A stretch of 64,000 bases of DNA from Lucifuga dentata (lineage: Eukaryota > Chordata > Actinopteri > Ophidiiformes > Bythitidae): contig VXCM01001518.1 of NCBI GenBank assembly GCA_014773175.1, positions 1 to 64,000 of the forward strand, written 5' to 3'. The notes beneath the pieces are model-generated. The model was not told the DNA's origin. It was given only the letters and a program-made list of their open reading frames with translations, and made no database searches. Below are positions 26,801 to 38,068 of this stretch, one piece after another (the stretch's first letter is position 1; every line of letters begins with the position of its first letter). The translations under genes and the position numbers were made by a program.

Positions 26801-29800
26801 TATAATACTGCAGCCAGAGCTAAAATATTCTAAAATCCAGTGGGTCAATATAACCTGGCTCCAACAGCGTACACTATTTTTACTTGATGAAAAATGAGGC
26901 ATATTCATTATGATATCGGCTGGATGCACATGACATTCTGTCAGCTATCATTCATGTATATTTCACAGAAGCCATTTTAACAACAGCTGAACAGAAGCAA
27001 GACAGCAAAATACTCACTTTATCCCTGGAACTTTGCAAGGCTTCGACCTTGAGATGTTCTAAAGGGAAAACACGTGTTACATTTAGAGCAATAGGCAGAG
27101 AGAGAGAGAGAGATGATATGAACATTTATCTGAATGTGCAGATGTTCCACCTTTTTGCAGTCCCAGTTCTGTTTTTGTCCGTCTTCATCAACCTCTTGTT
27201 TAAGTGATTCTGACCCTGGTACAGTGAGTAAGAGAACTGCAGAAAAAGCAAAAGACAAACTCCTCAGCATCGTGGGTTCTTATTTAATATGATCAAATCT
27301 TAGCAAAAAGAAACACTAAGACTGGAAAACTAACAAAGATGATAAACTAAACTGCAATGGACAAAGAATGTGCTATATTATAAGAGTAAAAAGCCAACAA
27401 ACTCAATTCTGCAGAGGAAAGGTTTTGTCTAAAACACACATTAGTCATACATATATTTACTACAGCATTTAGTCAAAACAGAAATATCCCCAGATACCTG
27501 TGAGCAAGTGCGGAATATTGGTTGTAAAACCTGATAATACATGGAAAGACATTTCTACAAATTGCTCCTTAAATTAAATTTATCTGCCTGGATATTTGGC
27601 CTACACCCTGTCTTCTCAGCAGTCATTGTTATCCTTTGCTTTCACTAATTAACAGGCACAACAACACAATCCCACTCCCACCACCACCTACTGCAGAAAC
27701 AAACACCTTGAGAAATTGGTTACTGACTCATTTGAAGTTGTGATAAAAAAAAAAAAACCCAAAAAAAACNAAAAAAAAAAAAAAAACCTCAAATTGTAAT
27801 AATTGGGCGTATGTGTGGTAACATCTCACAGTATTACCGTTCTACTCTGTAACTAGGGCATGCTGCTCGATATTTAAAGTATCTATGTTAATGTGTGTGT
27901 GCCCTTGTGTAAGGTGGCTTAAAGGGGAAATATTACTACTACTATTACTACTATATTATTACACAGATTTCCATATTCTCATTTGTATTTTTCTGGGATC
28001 TATTTGAAACATTACTTTTACTTTACTCCTCTACGTGCTGCGATATTGCTGTGCATGCCGAGTTAAAAGATGCTGTTTTTGTTGTACTGTCTCTTTAAGG
28101 CCCCCTACCAAAACCCCTGCTCTTTTCTGATTGGCCAGCTCCATCAGGCCTGAGCTGGCAACACCCACGAACTGTGAAACACGGATGCTGGCCAAACTCA
28201 CTCACTAGCCCTTGTACTTTGTGGGTGTGTCTAACCAGGCGTGTAGGCGGGTAAATTCAAACATGCTACATATTGATGTAAACATGTCATGGAAGTAAAG
28301 GACTAATCAAATATTTCAGGATAGTTTGGACCTTAGAGTTTGTCTTACTGGATGCAAATGTCAACCAGGCGTCTTAATGGATAGGTGTGGAGCTCAGGCT
28401 TTCAAGTTTGACAATGAGCAACACATACCCCCTACTACATTACAATATATAAATAAGGGAAATAAAAATAACAAAAAGCATAATATGCCCCCTTTTAAGA
28501 AAACTATGTACCTCGTTTTGGCTGGAACTCCTGTGAGCCTCCTGTGAAGGAGGCCTGCTGGGCAGGAGTTAATGTGCTCTGGTGCAGTGCTGAGTCTGAG
28601 TTTGTCCTTAACATAAAACATTAAATTAAAACATTACTGTGATATCTATAATAAACTGGAGGAAACTATCAAATATGTGGGAAAAATACAGAACATGCAA
28701 GTTACTTCCTCTAAAGTGGAATTAGCTTTCTAAAGCATGCAGGGTACATTCAATAAGGCAACTACAATTATGTTTTTAAGCCAAGGCATTCTATATAATT
28801 AAAAACCCAACTATAGCCCAAATTTAGCTGCGATGACTAATTTTCAAGATTGAAGAGAATCTGCACTGGTCTGCCAAAAGTCACCTAGCACAGTCTGCAA
28901 AAAAAAAAAAAAAAANAAAAAAAAAAAAAAAAACATCTTGTAGTGTGTAACATTGTCTTTGTGTCCCAACTGTGCCTCAGACTAACCAGAGCAGCCACAA
29001 TTATATAAAATATGTTGGAATCTGGACAAATCTGAATGTGATCCTGCAGTTTGAGTGAGCCAATCATGACAACCTGAGTACAGGATGTTTGTGTAATTAA
29101 ACGTGTGATGCCAAGTCTTTTTTTTTTTTTACTTGCTTTGGATAAAAGTTTTCCAGCTTTGCTTTGAATGTGTTATATTTCTTCATCTCACCATTCAACT
29201 CTGTGAAATAGAAATAAATTGCCAAACTGCAAGGTAGTGTGGTACAATCCATCAATCCAAGCTAGGTTGGACTTTACAACTGCCATTATGAAAAGACAAA
29301 ATTCTGAGGTATACAGTCGACGCAGCAATGGTGCTTCATCCTGAGAAGCTATCTTACCTCCTCCAGCTGGTATCAGGTGGAGGTGACAGATATACTGAGC
29401 CATATGGACAGCTGTCAATGTGAGAACTCAGGTTAAGAAAACACAGCTGCAGACTGGCACGCTTGCCACATTACACATTACACGTTCCTGTGAAATCTGT
29501 GAATACTGGCAACTATAATAAAATGCACAGTACTGGCATCAATTAATTCACCATATGCTGCAAGCCCAGAATAACATAATAATTAACAGTTTGTCGTATT
29601 GTAGCAGGAAAGCTAAGGTGCACAACATCAGAACCCTGCACCATTACACACTTTTATTTATATTCATATATGCAGCATATACTACAATATTGGAGAACTC
29701 TTCCATATTCCACTTCAGCTGAGTGACCCTCTGCAGCAACCAAGAAAACAGTTTGTGCTTCCTAATAATGTGATTTAAAAAATCAGCTAAATCCATACTA

Positions 29801-32800
29801 CTTGATTGCAGAGTAGACCTATTTTCAAAATCAAAGATCACAACAAGAAAAAATTATATTAATATATTTCTAACTGTATTTTGGGGATTGTTGTTGGTGC
29901 TTTTAAAGGATTTAGACATGGGAAGTTTTTGATAAAGAAAAACACTGGTCACAGGGACCTGATGGTCAAGCAAGTAGAGATGTTCAACACCTTGTGACAC
30001 TCAGTGTTAATGCAGGAAATCAGAAAAACACAAATTCATATATCAAAATGTTACAGTACCCACAATCCAACACATTAACTTCTCTCATAGCACAAAATCA
30101 ATATTTCCCAAATGTTATTTGGGGTTAGTGCAGTGGAAACAGACAACCTTCCAGTTAATTATCTCTACGCAGTTAATAATTACTTATACAGATGCAGACG
30201 TGTTACCTTTGCCTTGCCATGGCAAGGCAAAGGTAACACTTTTTTCTAGACGTGTGTGTTGAACTGATGCAATCTAAATGTGGAAAAATTAGTTAGATGT
30301 TACAGGGATCAGAATGAGTCACTGACCAATCAGAAAAGTGCTTCATGCTGCTGTGTGCATTGAAATGAAGCGAGAGAATTCCTCATACTAAAGGACAAAT
30401 TATAAGCAGCATACAGCAATAAAGGATATCTGCCGTCCATGTTTGTCAATAGACAAGGGCTTTTGGTGAGGGGACGTGATGCGATTCCTGTCCCGGTAGA
30501 CTCTGTCCACCAAACCGTGGTGCCGTGTCGTCCTGCTTGTGTCCAGCTCTGAATTCTACCAATGGAGACATAAGAAATTAGTGCGTTTTCCTACTCACTC
30601 TGAATATCAAATGCAAATAAAACAAAACGATTGATAAAACAGCTGGCAGACATTTCCAGAAGACAAGCTAAGAGAAGTTGATCTGCACAGCGTGACATGA
30701 AAACTGAAGTTAACAAGTGCTGATGAAATAAATCAAGAAAAAGACCCAGACATTTCTTGTATAAGTTGATGGACCAAAGAGAGTGAACATTGGAGTTATA
30801 TTCATCAGGTGAACAGCGGAATGCTTGTGTTGCTTTGAGTTTGAATCTTTCTGCCCCTAGTGGCCAAAACTTGCTTAACACAGTTTTAACAAATGTTATT
30901 TTACGAGATTCTTGGAAATACTTCTGAACATTTTGCTTCTATTGATTTCACTAGCATCTGTGTTTTATTCAATTGTTTAAAGGATCATACTGGTGATTTT
31001 GCATGTTTGAGCCCACAATGTGTATGTCAGCCCAACTGACATACACATTACATTAGGCCAACCATTTTCCAAAATGTACTACTGGAGCAGTCAATATTAG
31101 AATTGTTTTTCCTACCTTGTAGACTGCCATTAGTTTCAGTTCATTCCTGTATGCTATTAAACTCAACTTGTAGAGACTTGCAACGTGTTTGAGATAATTA
31201 ATCCATCACAGACAACCACATACCGTTATTTTATTTATTTATTTATTTTTATCAAAGTTACTTAATTTAACGAATCCAACATAGAGCTAACAGAAGAAAA
31301 TGTATTTATCCACCAGGAAATATAGTCCCAGGAGAAGATGGTTTTTACAGAGAAATTAAAATGGCTGTGCCTTTGCAGGCAAAACAATGAATTAAGGCAG
31401 GTGTATCACCTCAACATTTGATTTTGAAAGATTAGGGGATTCATAAACCACCGATATGGTCCTTTAACAAATGTGTTGGATGCACTGAAATGGAACTATC
31501 TGTTGATGTGATAAAGAGCTCTGAGGAGGAAACCATGAGTCAAATTATTGTAATAATAAATGCACTTAATGCAGACTCTGACTCTTTAAATTTATTCTGC
31601 CTTCATTTATTTATTTATTCTAAGCAAGGCTCTCGTTTTGCTTCCATAAACATAAAGGATGTGACTTCCTGTGTAGCAGAGGATTTTTACTCCAGGAAGC
31701 ACAGTCATCCTCATAGTCATTAGAACACCACATATAAACATTTTCCTACACTGGATACAGGTTGAATCACTCTTGTAAGATGGCATTTCATCATTTGGTC
31801 AAGATAAGCAAACATTGACATTTATTTATATGAAAGAGCTGCATACAATTACTTTAAAACAAACCTTAGTAGCACAAACTGAATGATCATTTGCTTAAAA
31901 AAAAAAAAACCCTGAAAGATGCAAAATTCCCTTGAAAAAAAAATCTCATGAAGAGGAAAAAACTACTATGAGTACAGTAAGACAAAGAGGGACAGAAGAA
32001 AGACAAATTCTGTCTCGAGCAAACTGGTCAGTACAGTACAAAGGTTGACTGATAAGTTCTGAGCTTAGCATAGAAAGCGCAAACTCCGAGGTGTTTTTTT
32101 TTTTGTTTTTTTTTACATAATCATCAGAGGAAAATCAGGCTCCAACTAAAGCCTTTTTCACATATTGGAGGAAATGAAAGTCTGATGGGGCCAAATCAAG
32201 TGAGTATAGTGGGTGTTAAACTAGTTCAAAGCCACAGTTACCAACAGCAGCCAGCAAGTCCAAAATCAAGGCAACTTGGCCCAGTTTGTCCAGCTAGTAA
32301 AACTCACAGAGCTCTGGGTACGACTGTAAGTTTATCATCTCTGAGCTCAAATGAATGCAGCTGATGACTAAGTTGCCATAGCAAATAACTTGGCCACACA
32401 TTACTCTCTCACCTGAAAAGGCATATCGATAGTGCCGTTTCCAATCTGATTGACGTTTGGCAAAGATCCTCCATAGTACTGCCCACGGTTCTGCCCCAAC
32501 TGTAAATACTGAGTCTTCTGCAGCTGCAACTGGAAGCATAATGACACAAAGCAACACGAGAGGAATTTAGGGTGAATATTACAAAAGAAATAAATGTACC
32601 CATTAATTAATCATAACTACAGGACGGGACAAAACACATTGCTTATTAATAATTAGTTAGTATAATGTGGACATGGAAAAGACATCATCTTTGACTTTGT
32701 AGTCAAGAATATTAAAAATATTGATATCTGAATGTAACGGTGGGAAATGTTCAACTAAACATTGCAGTGATGTGTACAGCTGTCATTTATGCATCTTTAT

Positions 32801-35800
32801 AGTAATCCCACCCCTCAATCCCATGTAAGTACTTCTAATGGTGTGATGTTCTAGACATCAGGCTGGAGCCACTGATGTTTTCTTCATTAACCATCTGTTT
32901 CAACTGCCAACATTTCTGAGACTGTTGATTTTAAAATTGAACAAAGCTCTCACATCAAATTTTACTTGGGTAAACAAATGTGTTCTAGAAATTGCATTTG
33001 CACTCGTGATCATGGCGGCACAGTGTCCTTTTAATACGTTTTTCCAACAGAAGCGATGATGAGAGACTTTCGAAGTACTTCTGAGAGAATTCAGCATCAG
33101 AGAAATCAATTTTGTGAAAACAAACTCCTCTAAGCCATACGATAGTAGCCTCAAGTTCCATTTTCCATTAGGCAAACCATAACCGGTCAATTACATTTTC
33201 TCATGCAAGCCCACCACTCACTGTTGTCTGGGCATAAAATCTAATAATAACAATTACTAAGCCTGCATCACTGGTGTATTTTGATAAAGCTCCAATCTCA
33301 AGAGTCCATCTCTTTAAACACATTCAGAGTGATTCTTTTGGAAAAGGATCACATATTCCAATATTTCAAGATCAACAAGACACCAAACCAAATCCCTTCA
33401 GTCAACATACGAAGACAGAAAGATAGACAAAAGAGGCAAAATGTGAGAGACAGAGAGAAGTGAATCTCAAGATAAATGGCCTCCTAATCCTGTCACTTGA
33501 AAGAGTTTTAAATGATGTGTCTTCTTTTAAAGATCAACAAGAAACAATAACGTGGGCCTCCTTCATGGTGAATAATGTTGTCTAAACACTGCACTGGTTC
33601 ACATATCAGTATAATGCTGAAAAGCTTAGTCGATTAATATTCATCATGCCTTATAAAGTGACAATGGCCGCTTGATTTTCTTCATTTTAACTGTTGGTCA
33701 GATTAAAGCCCAAATTGCACTTTCTGTGTCCACGAGGCTGCGATTTTGTCAACTGCTTGCGTCAGGGGTGTACACACGGAGCTCCAAAAGAAAAATCTGC
33801 ATGCCTCCAATTTTTTGTGTTGCCTTTACAAGCACGCCAACTGCACATGCGCTAGTAAAACAATATCAACACCATGCTTGCATTTCTTGCACCGATGTGC
33901 TAAACTCCCTATCTTTGGTTGTGTTCTTAGGGATCACAGTTTCGAGGCTTTGAAAAGTTTCGACACATATAGCTATACTGTTTCAAAAGTTTTGAAATGT
34001 CTCAAAACCTCTCGCTCAACTTTGGCATCTACTGGCAGGTGTTGTAATTGCAGCAGTGTTGAATGCCTCCTGTTCCAAAGCGTGAACAGTTTTCGTGCAG
34101 ATGCAATCAAACCATCAATTATTGATTAAGGACTTGTATTGTATATGTGAGCAAAGAGATGCACACTTTGTGCTGTGTCTCTCAGGTGGTATAGTTTATA
34201 GAGCTTATGACATAAATATTTATCTTATCACGTCTATGTCATGGCAACTGACAACACTTTTTTGTTTATTATATGTATAAGATGATGATTATATCTGCAT
34301 TTTAATTTGTGCCATTTGTTCTATACCAGTTTTCAATGAATCCCTTGATTCGCTGAAGAAAATTGTGGTGCATGTGGTGGCGTTTTGCCACGCCTCCTAA
34401 ACCTTCACGTGACGTCTGTGTTAGAAGTTTCGGAACAGTTGTCAGAGCACCATATTAGAACGAGGCATGTCAGTGTGTTTCGAAGCCATTTGAACTTCCG
34501 TGTCGAAATTACCATCCCTACCTGTTCTCATTGAGAGGTTGCATATACCTTTGTATAGCTTTCCAAGTTTTTTTTTCCTCTCTTCTGCAAAGTACAGAAA
34601 ACAAAGGATCTCTTCTTTTTGCCGCCTGTCGGTCACCATTTCGATTTCTGCTGCACGTGTGTGGAATGCATCCACCCAAATGTGGACACCAAAATATAGA
34701 ATAAACAGAAATGCGTACACATCCACTGTCAGCATCCATATCCACTCCTATGTCCGCCTTCGTTTAAAGTATATTAGCTCTTTAAGTTAGCAGCTCACCA
34801 CAGCAAGCACTATTAATGTTCTGATGGCCCTTTTTAATGTATCTGACATATTGCTCTCACACATGCTTTCATTTCATCACTCCATCCATTCTCGATTAGT
34901 TCTCTATACCCACTAATCCCTTACACGGTCGTGGGGGGGCTGGAGGCTAATGTAACAGTTATTGGGAAGCAGGGTACACCTTCAACAGACTGCCAGTCTA
35001 ACAGGCTAACAAACACAAAGACACACAAACTCAATCACACTCAGACATGGAGAGAACATGCAAACTCTGCACAAAAAAAGTCTGATTCAAACTCAGAAAT
35101 CCTAGTTGGATTTGAACCCAACACCTCGTGAGGCAACACTAACCACAGAGCCATGGTGCATCTACAAGACTATAAGGTTTATACTGTACAAACCTCAACT
35201 GCCAGGATTTTAAATGAAAGTAAAAAAAAGGCTCATATTGTACCTATTTTAGCTTCCGTACACTGCTTCCTCATAATCAATTTTAACATCTTACTGTTGA
35301 CTTTAAAGCCTTTCATGGCCTGGAACTTATAGTACATATAAGTTGCAGAGTTGTTTAGGTCAGCTGCGATCCTCTAGACTCAATCAAACCTAATCATATC
35401 AATCAAGGGTGGATGAAATTCCTAGTATTCACCGTCAAATTCTTGATTCTAGTGCAACACTCTGCCTTATTCTCTCTCATTTCACCATACTAACACTCGT
35501 TCTAGAAAATTTCCAATACAAACTGATCCGTATCTGTGTAAAATAACCTCACTGCACTGGCAGATTTTTCCACATGTTGGAAGAAAATTACACTCTCAGG
35601 AATCAGCTGGCTTGATAAGATGCAGATTTTGCGGTGTGGTTCATTTTTTGTTGTTTAGGCACAAATGTGACAAAATTTTTTCTAGTAAATGATTTTTTTT
35701 AATTTTTTTTTTTTACAGTGCATATTTTTAGCTGGAGAATGAAATCCTACAAAAACGACTTTAGACTTCAGATCTTTGTGTCCATCTGGCTGCTGGGTTT

Positions 35801-36566
35801 ATTTGGAGGCCTGTGCTGCATGTGGCTTATATTCGCCATAATCTGCTGGCCTTCATTTTACGTGTAGTTGCCAGAATATTGCACACAGGCCTGATTACCT
35901 GTCAGACAAGTTTATAAACGAACACACACGCCAACACCACCACACACACGGCATATTACCACACACACATACACACACACCGCTAATCACTGACACTACA
36001 AAGAGGAAACAGATTTTGGTGGGTGGCATCGATGAGCGCGAGAACAAATTCTAGCTGCATTCGCACGCGCGCGCTGTCAAATACGCATGCACGCCCCTTT
36101 GCTTTGCACTTGCGTGGGACAAAAATTGCCCAAGTTCTTTGTAAAAAAATATGTGTTTATCTCCCGTCTCTGCGTTCTATATTCTGCGTTATGTTATTCC
36201 GTGGCAGTTTTCCTCGTTGTCACTGGTGGGAGAGAGAAGCAGCAGCTGGCAGGAAGCGTCGTTTGTTATTGTTTACCTATTCTGAGTACACACACACACT
36301 AATGCATATTTGACAGCTCGCAGAAAACAAACGTGGAAAGGTCGGGAAAAAACAATAAAAGCGGTTTTGTTACCCTCGCTGCACGGGTGATGCTCAGGTC
36401 CTTNAAGGTCGGGAAAAAACAATAAAAGCGGTTTTGTTACCCTCGCTGCACGGGTGATGCTCAGGTCCTTCATCACTTCTTCAAACGCGGCGGTCTCCTC
36501 TGCCTGCTTCTGGTTGTGTAAAGCGATTTTCTCGCTAAATTTCCGCGGATTGTTCGAAGTCGCCAT
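14881..36566 (-). CDS. crtc1: CREB-regulated transcription coactivator 1
   Basis: Coactivator that binds the CREB bZIP in the nucleus and is kept in the cytoplasm by 14-3-3 when phosphorylated by SIK/AMPK. Fifteen coding exons: 36566-36441, 32529-32413, 30555-30430, 29419-29358, 28606-28512, 27236-27151, 27058-27018, 26451-26261, 26012-25867, 25708-25616, 22809-22711, 20374-20270, 16492-16409, 16268-16088, 15086-14881. They total 1758 nt, giving 585 aa (human about 634), and all phases agree. The N-terminal CREB-binding region begins [19 protein letters not shown]. The regulated serine lies in [11 protein letters not shown] (about residue 147). Middle blocks include [15 protein letters not shown] and [17 protein letters not shown]. 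The C-terminal transactivation domain includes [20 protein letters not shown] and ends FRLDRL. Exon 7 is only 41 nt. Intron 3 is AT-AC. CRTC1 is preferred over CRTC2/3 because the N-terminus and tail match it best. Confidence 0.95.
15236..15445. repeat. Dispersed repeat, family B copy 1
   Basis: Shares an ordered set of blocks with 28035-28315: TACTGTCTCTTTA, CCCTGCTCTGAT...GGCCAG, GTACTTTGTGGGTGT and GAAGTAAAGGACTAAT. It lies in crtc1 intron 14, close to the last exon. Probably a non-autonomous DNA element common in percomorphs. Confidence 0.6.
15464..15491. repeat. Hairpin, 11-bp arms
   Basis: GTTCAGGACCT and its exact inverse complement are separated by ATGGCT. It sits directly beside repeat family B copy 1 in crtc1 intron 14. 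Confidence 0.95.
16493..20269 (-). other. crtc1 intron 12, no other gene seen
   Basis: About 3.8 kb, AT-rich. A 196-codon open frame on the plus strand (19395-19985) overlaps a degenerate repeat and has no recognisable domain, so I do not treat it as a gene. Confidence 0.5.
21706..22310. mobile_element. TTAA-ended MITE, copy 3
   Basis: The left end is degenerate (GGTAAAGCCATG). The right end is intact, TATGGTCCT-TTAA. It lies in crtc1 intron 11 (20375-22710). It contains a private 47-bp hairpin (22075-22121) absent from the related copy 1. Confidence 0.8.
22075..22121. repeat. Perfect hairpin, 21-bp arms, 5-nt loop
   Basis: 22075-22095 and 22101-22121 are exact inverse complements around ACATT. 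The left arm and loop match the MITE sequence of copy 1 (near 1440-1470); the right arm does not. Confidence 0.97.
23198..23792. mobile_element. TTAA-ended MITE, copy 4 (best preserved)
   Basis: About 595 bp. The two ends are inverted repeats of about 93 bp: each runs TTAAAGGACCATACC, then CCATTTTGCATGT, TTACTGACA and CATTTCCCAAAG. TTAA at both edges, and no further matching flank, suggests TTAA target duplication as in piggyBac-like elements. No transposase. In crtc1 intron 10. Confidence 0.85.
23793..25615 (-). other. crtc1 intron 10, remaining part
   Basis: AT-rich intronic sequence. No gene, RNA gene or recognisable mobile element seen. Confidence 0.5.
28035..28315. repeat. Dispersed repeat, family B copy 2
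   Basis: The longer copy of the repeat also found at 15236-15445, with TACTGTCTCTTTAAGGCCCC, CTGATTGGCCAGCTCC, GTACTTTGTGGGTGTGTCTA and GAAGTAAAGGACTAATC. It lies in crtc1 intron 5. Confidence 0.6.
29420..30429 (-). other. crtc1: U12-type AT-AC intron of crtc1 (intron 3)
   Basis: After exon 3 (ends GGACGGCAG) the intron begins ATATCCTTT, the U12 5' splice-site consensus, not GT. It ends TTTTCTTAACCTGAGTTCTCAC; the TTCTTAAC part matches the U12 branch site, about 13 nt before the terminal AC. Exon 4 resumes in frame as ATTGACAGCTGTCC (IDSCPYG). Both exons match CRTC1, and no GT-AG alternative keeps the frame at this junction. Length 1010 nt. Processing by the minor spliceosome is inferred from these signals. 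Confidence 0.92.
30200..30239. repeat. Perfect 40-bp palindrome, no loop
   Basis: 20-bp arms meet at CCATGG (GCCTTGCCATGGCAAGGC at the centre). It lies inside the AT-AC intron of crtc1, about 230 bp from its 5' splice site. Confidence 0.97.
30977..31467. mobile_element. TTAA-ended MITE, copy 5
   Basis: About 491 bp, bounded by TTAAAGGATCATACTGG and GATATGGTCCT-TTAA, in crtc1 intron 2. It contains a 14-bp-arm hairpin at 31017-31049 close to its left end. Confidence 0.8.
32043..32300 (-). mobile_element. Mariner-type transposon fragment
   Basis: The minus strand encodes a decayed C-terminal part of a mariner transposase: the segments NCGFELV, then [16 protein letters not shown], correspond to the family's CGFE...HPPYSPDLAPSDY block around the last catalytic Asp. 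An in-frame stop lies between the two segments and another follows. The outer end (GGTTGACTGATAAGTTCTGA) resembles a mariner terminal repeat and matches the element at 56188. It lies in crtc1 intron 2, about 110 bp from exon 2. Dead copy. Confidence 0.75.
34868..35165 (-). mobile_element. tRNA-derived teleost SINE, inverted
   Basis: Read on the minus strand it has the layout of the common fish SINE: a tRNA-like head with a degenerate B box (in GGGTTCAAATCC), then GCATGTTCTCTCCATGTCTG-type sequence, and a tail complementary to CCATCCATTCTCGATTAG. Same family as 57470-57760 and 60060-60310. Strongly diverged. Confidence 0.7.
35240..35610 (+). mobile_element. Decayed LINE ORF2 fragment (L2/Rex1-like)
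   Basis: The plus strand reads approximately [20 protein letters not shown] followed by FKAFHGLE. This resembles the C-terminal PILxxLHWLPVxxRIxFKILLLTFKAL motif of fish non-LTR retrotransposon ORF2. Stops and frameshifts break it. Clade assignment is tentative. Confidence 0.6.
36338..36470. other. Single-N join with exact 66-bp duplication at crtc1 exon 1
   Basis: 36338-36403 equals 36405-36470, with N at 36404. The copied block includes the last 30 nt of exon 1 and its splice donor (AGG|GTAACA), so a spurious second donor appears in the intron. The true exon 1 is 36566-36441. Confidence 0.92.
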
Positions 36567-36599
36567 GTTTCGCTCTTCTGCTCCGTTTTCCCTTCAATG

Positions 36600-36650
36600 G
36601 TCAGCGTCAAGTTGCCGGAAATAAGCACAAGCACACTTCCGGTTACATAA
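36600..36650 (-). promoter_or_regulatory. Probable crtc1 core promoter with two ETS-type sites
   Basis: CCGGAA at 36615-36620 and CTTCCGG at 36636-36642 are inverted ETS/GABP-type motifs 35-80 bp upstream of the crtc1 start codon. There is no TATA box nearby. Function is inferred from position. Confidence 0.45.
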
Positions 36651-37793
36651 AAATAAACGTTTAACACTGGAGTCAAGTTTTTTGCTTTTACTTTTCTTTT
36701 AATTCGGCTTTTATGTGCTATTTAAAAGCGGCACTGCAAAAATTCTTTACCCGATTTTACAAGACTACTACAAATTTTGGCTAATAACTGTAAATTTCTG
36801 CTTGCCATATCTGCCAAGCCTCTTTACAAACTTGTTCACAGAGCAAAATATGAAGGATAAAATTTGATCACGACAATCAAGTGTAGATTTTTGTAGATTA
36901 TTTTTTAGTAAATTTTTTCGAGACTCTGTTAACTTCAGTTTTAAATCAACCACTTACTAGTCAAGATGCTAATTCTGCGTACCAAGCTGCAGTAAATAAT
37001 GCACTTTTATTGTGGCAATGGTTATCCTTTTATTTTATAGCGTAGTTTCCTGTTTATTCCTTGTTTCTTTCTCTGACTTGATGCAGTTTCGTCGGTCGGG
37101 TTTTGCGTGCTCACGCCGCTGCGTGGGGGTGTTGTGGCGGCACACCGCACATCTGGATTGCGGAACAACCGCAAAGTCCAAATACAGCAGTGTGTCTTTT
37201 CTAAATCTGTTGAGTTATCATGATCACGTGGACACAATAATAATTATTTAAACACAGATACATGTAGGTATGTATGTAACCTACAAATTAATGTCATAGC
37301 TTCTATGTGTCCTTATGGATGCCATCATTTATAACAGCTTGTTTCTAAACTAGAAATGTACCAATTAAATTTACAAAGCCAACAAAATACTGCACTTAAA
37401 GTTACTTTTACTTCAGTTGACCTTCTAGCACAACTCAGAATGAACTTGCGATATTCATTCCTCCTTTCTCTTTTTTTCTCTTATCCTTATCCTGTCTGAT
37501 TTTTATATATCCATGATATTCCAAGATTGGATTTTGTCTATATCACTGAATAAAGGCTGTGAGGAAATCAGGATTGTGGGTAAACTTCATTTTTCTCTCC
37601 TTTTTTATTTATGGAAGAGAATTTAGCCCCTTTCATGTTGCCTTAAATCTTTACAAGGTGTGTGCGTAGGGCAGAATGGCTGTCTGGCACCTCAGGAGTT
37701 GAACATGCATCCTGCTGACTGCGGATAAATTCTGTCATAACACTGTCTGCCTCTGCTTTCCAGCTGGTAGGCTACTAAAAATACACAAGGTGA

Positions 37794-37806
37794 ACAGACT
37801 CCTGTC

Positions 37807-37850
<44 letters not shown>

Positions 37851-37864
37851 NACAGACTCCTGTC

Positions 37865-37908
<44 letters not shown>
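37794..37908. repeat. (GA)n microsatellite duplicated around a single N
   Basis: Exact 57-bp copies (37794-37850 and 37852-37908) flank N at 37851. Each begins ACAGACTCCTGTCAGACA and continues as about 20 GA units. Most likely an unmerged contig overlap. Confidence 0.9.
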
Positions 37909-37910
<2 letters not shown>

Positions 37911-38006
37911 TAACTGACTAAAATTGCAGGTCTCTGTTCATTATCTGGGAAAACTGTAGCTAAGTATGAGACACCGTTTGAGACATTATTCATATACTAA
38001 CTCTTA

Positions 38007-38068
38007 CACACACACACACACACGCACACACACACGCACGCACGCACACACACACACACACACACACC
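38007..38068. repeat. (CA)n microsatellite
   Basis: Imperfect CA run with CG interruptions. Confidence 0.95.

Larger units (their letters stand above)
32530..36440 (-). other. crtc1 intron 1
   Basis: About 3.9 kb. It contains an inverted SINE (34868-35165) and LINE relics (35240-35610). A CA-rich patch near 35925-35980 and a CpG-containing stretch near 36055-36100 lie close to exon 1. No other gene seen. Confidence 0.6.

Noticed and set aside
37794..37908. CRISPR-like direct repeats
   Set aside because: The two identical units are an assembly duplication of a GA microsatellite; there are no spacers and the genome is vertebrate.
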